The notes under the pieces were generated by a model. The model did not search any database and was not told where the DNA came from. It worked only from the letters and a program-made list of their open reading frames with translations. A stretch of DNA of 64,000 nucleotides from positions 186,001 through 250,000 of the forward strand of contig CATNEN010000032.1 of the NCBI GenBank assembly GCA_950097015.1, in the 5' to 3' direction. The DNA is from Macrostomum hystrix. Taxonomy: Eukaryota > Platyhelminthes > Macrostomidae. Below, piece after piece: positions 60,095 to 64,000 of this stretch. The position numbers and the translations under genes are program-made. Position 1 is the first letter of the stretch, and each line of letters starts with the position of its first letter.

Positions 60095-60839
60095 GGTTGA
60101 CGGTGATTTCGTCTGCCGCCTTTTCGTCTGCCGCCTTTTCGTCTGCCAATATACGATATAGTCGTTTCGTCTGCCAATATATATAATATATAAATCGGAA
60201 TAACTTATTATGTCATCAAGCTTCGCATGGAAGAACGTAAATGTCTTATTAATTATAATTTATTATAATGCTAGGATTTTTCTGAAAGTTCCGGAGCTAA
60301 TATGTTGCATATAAATACACAAAGCCAGAAGCAAATATCTCCAACCGTTTAGTTTCCTTCCAACTTTCTTTTTTTCGTGTATGTAAACTCATATGCAATT
60401 TATTCACGAATACAAGTAGCTTAAAAGCACAAAGTGTAAAATGTTGCCAAAAGGTGCCATCGAGGAACCATCGAGTGCAGCTTGACAGAGCCCTGAGCTG
60501 CTCATGGCTGGCGACCACAATGTGCCGCTTGCCTGTGCGAGCAACTGGCACATCGGCGTGTAGAAAAGGTTGTGGGATATCCTCTCCATTGAGATCGAAA
60601 TCCAGTGTTTGTGGGTGGCGACGCCGGTCCTTAGTTAGGTTTCGTAGAAAATGAAGAAAAACAAAATGTATCAATATAAATAAGAAAACATACTTAAAAC
60701 TTGCTTATACTAATTTATTTTAATTCCCTACATAAAAATACTAAATAAGTAAACCAAAATAAACATAAATAAAAAAGTCGTTTCGTCTGCTAAAATTCTT
60801 TGGCAGACGAAAAGGCGGCAGACGAAATCACCGCGGACC
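60095..60839 (-). mobile_element. Mutator-like element (MULE), short copy with intact ends
   Basis: Terminal inverted repeats GGTTGACGGTGATTTCGTC / GGTCCGCGGTGATTTCGTC, rich in the subrepeat ttcgtctgcc, bound a 745-bp element. An 8-bp target duplication TTATAGAC flanks it (60087-60094 and 60840-60847). On the minus strand the interior encodes a MULE transposase fragment. Confidence 0.88.
60297..60674 (-). pseudogene. MULE transposase fragment
   Basis: The frame reads IPQPFLHADVPVARTGKRHI, ASHEQLRALSSCTRWFLDGT and FWQHFTLCAF. The RWFLDGTF motif, following a HEQL helix, is typical of the MULE/FLYWCH-associated transposase family, where the Asp belongs to the DDE triad. Only about 70 residues of a domain several hundred long remain, so the element is non-autonomous. 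The ends of the frame beyond about 60360 and 60640 are probably non-coding. Confidence 0.75.
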
Positions 60840-60847
60840 TTATAGAC

Positions 60848-61550
60848 ATAGCCGCTGTGTCCATGAGTCATGATCAAAAGACAAATCAATATTAGGGACA
60901 CGGATAGATAGGAGCCTAAGTTAAAGACTATGAGCATAGTAATTTGAACTGATCAAATTTATAACTTTAATAAAATATTCGAGATATAGACTTCGAATAT
61001 CTAACAAGTTAAACTAATTTTATTAAATAAAGTTATTGCAGCATCAATAATTCACTACATTTGCCAGTTGTCAACAGGGTGCGAGGCTTATCGATGTCGA
61101 CGTCGTAGAGCGCATTATTCAAACATTTTTACGTTTGAAATTATCTCAGTGAGTTTACATCAAGTAAAACAACATATATTTTTCCCGCGAAATCTTATAC
61201 CTCTAACCTAAAAGCCAAGTATTTCCAAGAGACTGCCGTGTAATCGAGACCTTTAAAGAATGATTGTTGATCGCCTGCATCCGTATTCAGATTTATTTAA
61301 TTTGCACCTCATTTATTCGCATTTCGTCTTCCGCCTATCATTTGCGCCGCCTGTTCCTATTTTCCTTTTTCTAAACTAAAGGCAGGGGCTGTTACGCCAA
61401 CTTTTGCGCTAACTTTATAAACTCAAGATCAATAATTCTGTTGATTTTTATGGCTGCGCCACATGTGCTGGCCGAGAAAAATTTCATGCTTTTTTTACTA
61501 TTAATCTTTATTAGTCTTTGCCTATAATTAATTTGTTAAGGATCAAGAGA
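60848..61550. other. AT-rich spacer
   Basis: No feature recognised. Confidence 0.5.
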
Positions 61551-61555
61551 CCGCG

Positions 61556-61668
61556 CGAAATTGGCAGAACTGCATGCTTTCTGGCTGCGGATCCACTGTC
61601 ACCAAATCATGCGCTAATGCCCATAGCCCTCCTGCAACTATTATTATAATTTATTAATTATATATATT
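61556..61668 (+). mobile_element. SINE family B, 3' fragment
   Basis: Matches the 3' part of the copy at 29828-30115: gcagaactgcatgc, ctggctgcgga, gtcacc, agccctcctgcaa and a TATTATTATAA tail. The tRNA-like head is absent. Confidence 0.65.
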
Positions 61669-62140
61669 ATGGTTGTTGTCGTTGTTGTTGTTGTTTTAGT
61701 CTTCCTTTTTTTCCGAAACACTTTCCGTCAGGTGACGCCCGGTCCTCGGGATCGAGGTATCGTCGCTCAGGTGCCGGAATGCCCATGGTACGGTGATCCT
61801 GATCCAGCGCCTGGGCACTCTCCGACGATGTACTCTCGATGTTCTCCGCTGTGATCGGTCTGCAGTCTGCCAGTCTCTGTTGTTGTTGTCTGCGGACTTG
61901 GCTCTAGTCCCATGCATGCAGCTACCCTGAGAGGCTTGGCTCTCTGCAAGAGAACAAACCCCGCGGGGCAGCTGTCGGTAGCTACAACACCGCCCTCAGG
62001 CGACGAGCAGTGACCGAATCCCTGCACTTTTAGCCGCCCAGTTGTTAGCCGGGCGTTTGCCTACCCTCCGCGGTGCCGGATAGGAGCCACAGCGACAGCC
62101 TAAAGCCTATAGAGGCTTTGCATTCGAGCATCAACAGCAG
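61669..62140. other. GC-rich block of unknown nature
   Basis: Between a GTT repeat (61672-61696) and the TGC-rich stretch at 62340 lies about 400 bp of GC-rich sequence with short ORFs on both strands (for example minus 61767-62027). The composition differs sharply from the AT-rich flanks, suggesting a transposon part, but no family is recognised. Confidence 0.35.
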
Positions 62141-62384
62141 CAATAGTGTACAGCGGTATACTGATGTACTCGTATTATTTTCATTCGTGATCGATTGACT
62201 GACTGATTAACACTGATTGACTCAGACTTAAACGAACACAACAAATGCACACGGAAAAGGCAATTAGAATGTTGTCTATGCTAAAATTTATTACAATCAT
62301 GATACGTATTTCCGGTGGCTTACTAATGCTACATACACACCCGCATGCAAATATTGATCTCGTATCGAAAGGATGCTGGCACGC

Positions 62385-62540
62385 GGGGCTGCCTGCTTAG
62401 CTGCTACTGCATGGCTATGGCTACTGCTAGCTGCTGCTGCTTGGCTGCTACTGCATGGCTGCTGCTGCTGCTTCTGGCTGCTGCTAATAGCTGCTGCTGC
62501 TATAATGCTCTAGTGCTGTATTTCTTAATTAGCTGCTGAG
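62385..62540. repeat. GCTGCT-rich low complexity
   Basis: Irregular repeats of ggctgctactgcat and gctgctgct. Not clearly tandem. Confidence 0.7.
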
Positions 62541-62773
62541 CTGCTGTATCCTATATACTGGTGCTGTGCTATTCCGCTGCAAATGAGGAAAAGGCTCGAT
62601 ATATAAAATAGGCCGTTTTTATATACCGAACTTAAAGCCTAAATTAGTCACCTAACTTAAAAGCCTAAATTAAAAGGGGCATCCCTGTCTCAAAATACAT
62701 GGTCTATGGAAGAAGGGGTGTGGAATGACCTCGCCCCACTGCCCTGTTTTGAAAAAGAGAAGGCTCTTAACTA

Positions 62774-62850
62774 GGGATGCCAATTCCCCGGACTTTTAAA
62801 ACCCCGGGGAGACGGGGGAATTTTCGGCGTTTTCCCCGGACAAAAAGACA
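62774..62850. repeat. CCCCGG-rich segment
   Basis: Short block with agggatgccaattccccgg, ccccggggagacggggg and ttccccgga, internally self-complementary. It may be a DNA-transposon end, but no partner end was found. Confidence 0.35.
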
Positions 62851-63077
62851 AAACACCGCAGATGCAGTTTATAAAATGTACTTTTGCTATGTTTTTTCGC
62901 ATCTTCACATAACACATTCGTAGCTTTATCTGCATGTACTGAAGAACGTCAAATATACTAAAATACTAGTTCATTTTGTTTAAAATATACTTTTTTATTG
63001 CAGATTTATGTCGTATCACGTTACGTGTGATTGTGATTTTGGTTGTCTGTGGTTTGTGACCGTTGGCATCAAACTGA

Positions 63078-63969
63078 TTGAATATTCAAATTAGATGTTA
63101 CCCATCGAGGACTGGTTGCGCTGGTCCCAATGTGGACGAAGCCATGCGGTCGATGGCGCGGCACCACCTGCTTGCTAATACTAGGTCGTGTGAAGCGTGC
63201 GACATTCCTATGTCGCTCCAACGCCGTGCTGGCATGGACTGCATCGATGGCTGGCGGTGGTCCTGTAAGGAGTGTAAGCAGCACCGCTCGATTAGGAAGG
63301 ACTCCTTTTTTGCAGAGAGTCACCTGACGCTGCTCCAGCTCATCGACGTCATTTACTTTTGGGCGAAGAACCTGCGGGATACCGATATTGAGGGGGAGGC
63401 CCAAATCAGCCGTCACACTGCGGTTGACTGGCTCAACTTCATCCGTGATATCTGCGCGATGTATCTGCTGGATCACCCAATGCAGCTCGGCGGCCCAGGT
63501 GTCGATGTGGAAATCGACGAAAGCAAGTTTTATGCACCGCAAGTACTATCGGGGCCAGTACCGTGAAGGTCATTGGGTGCTCGGTATGGTCGAGAGAGGC
63601 ACAGCCCACTGCTCATTGGTTGTCGTTGTCGACAGATCCGCCAATAGCCTACTGCCGATCATCAACCAGACCGTGCTTCCAGGAACGCGCATTATTACGG
63701 ACCAATGGGCCTCCTACAACACGCTGGCCAACCATCTAACGGTCAACCACTCGCTGCACTTCCGGGACCCCAACAACCAAGCGGCTCAGACGAATACCGT
63801 CGAGGGAATGTGGGGAAATTGCAAGGCGAAGTATCGAGCCATGCACGGAACCTATGACAGTTTATTCGAAACGTACCTGCAGGAGTTTATGTGGCGCCAA
63901 GCCTTCCCCGAACGCCAGTTTGGCAATATCCTCTACTGGATAACGCACTACTACTACTACCCTGTGTAG
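63078..63969 (+). pseudogene. Merlin/IS1595-type (ISXO2-like) transposase with frameshift
   Basis: The first frame (to about 63535) has a zinc-ribbon-like N-terminus (SCEAC ... WSCKEC), then TLLQLIDVIYFWA, SRHTAVDWLNFIRDIC and the first catalytic Asp in VDVEIDESKF. After one extra T in a TTTT run the second frame continues HRKYYRGQYREGHWVLGMVE, the second Asp in IITDQWASYN, the region TNTVEGMWGNCKAKYR with the third acidic residue, and LQEFMWRQAF, to a stop at 63969. These are the motifs and order of IS1595/Merlin transposases. Total length (about 295 aa) is typical, so the gene is complete apart from the single-base frameshift. Terminal inverted repeats were not found; the right end is probably beyond the window. 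Confidence 0.85.
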
Positions 63970-64000
63970 TGCGAACGTGCGGACGTGAACTTGAACTTGC

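Overview
This window is eukaryotic nuclear DNA from an animal. The genes have introns, canonical GT..AG junctions and metazoan families: ICA1/ICA69, TSEN54, flotillin-1, anosmin-1, CCT7, SPAG1 and RNF146. Intergenic DNA is AT-rich. SINEs, a Helitron pair, a Mutator-like element and a Merlin-type transposase are present, and minisatellite DNA is very abundant. A short TTAGGG tract and a polyadenylation-signal-to-splice-acceptor arrangement between two genes would fit a spiralian (for example a flatworm), but the species cannot be fixed from the sequence alone.

Layout. 0.3-4.5 kb: ICA1 on the minus strand (8 exons). 4.9-6.2 kb: TSEN54, minus strand, directly upstream of ICA1. 6.2-8.5 kb: AT-rich spacer. 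8.5-8.9 kb: a broken THAP zinc-finger remnant. 9.3-10.9 kb: flotillin-1, plus strand. 11.4-14.8 kb: two large minisatellites. 14.8-19.4 kb: exon-like blocks of an unidentified minus-strand gene mixed with SINE copies, a 150-bp coding tandem repeat and TAGA microsatellites. 21.0-41.3 kb: a 12-exon anosmin-1 gene, plus strand, whose introns hold about twelve minisatellites, a SINE and the tandem Helitrons. 42.3-43.6 kb: minisatellite. 44.6-47.3 kb: CCT7, minus. 47.8-53.5 kb: SPAG1, minus. 55.2-56.5 kb: RNF146, minus. 56.5-64 kb: AT-rich DNA with a complete short Mutator-like element (60.1-60.8 kb) and, at the window end, a frameshifted Merlin/IS1595-like transposase.

The genes do not form one pathway. 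CCT7 (cytosolic chaperonin) and SPAG1 (HSP90/HSP70 co-chaperone, dynein-arm assembly) are neighbours with protein-folding roles; ICA1 and flotillin-1 act at membranes; TSEN54 splices tRNA; RNF146 is a PAR-dependent ubiquitin ligase; anosmin-1 is extracellular.

The most striking feature is repeat architecture. Almost every intron longer than about 300 bp carries its own minisatellite (units 14-60 bp), one 16-bp family recurs at several loci, and one minisatellite lies inside SPAG1 coding sequence. Most long open reading frames in the window are translations of these arrays and are not genes. Exon boundaries below were read by eye from splice motifs, phase and remembered family sequence; no alignment or search was run.
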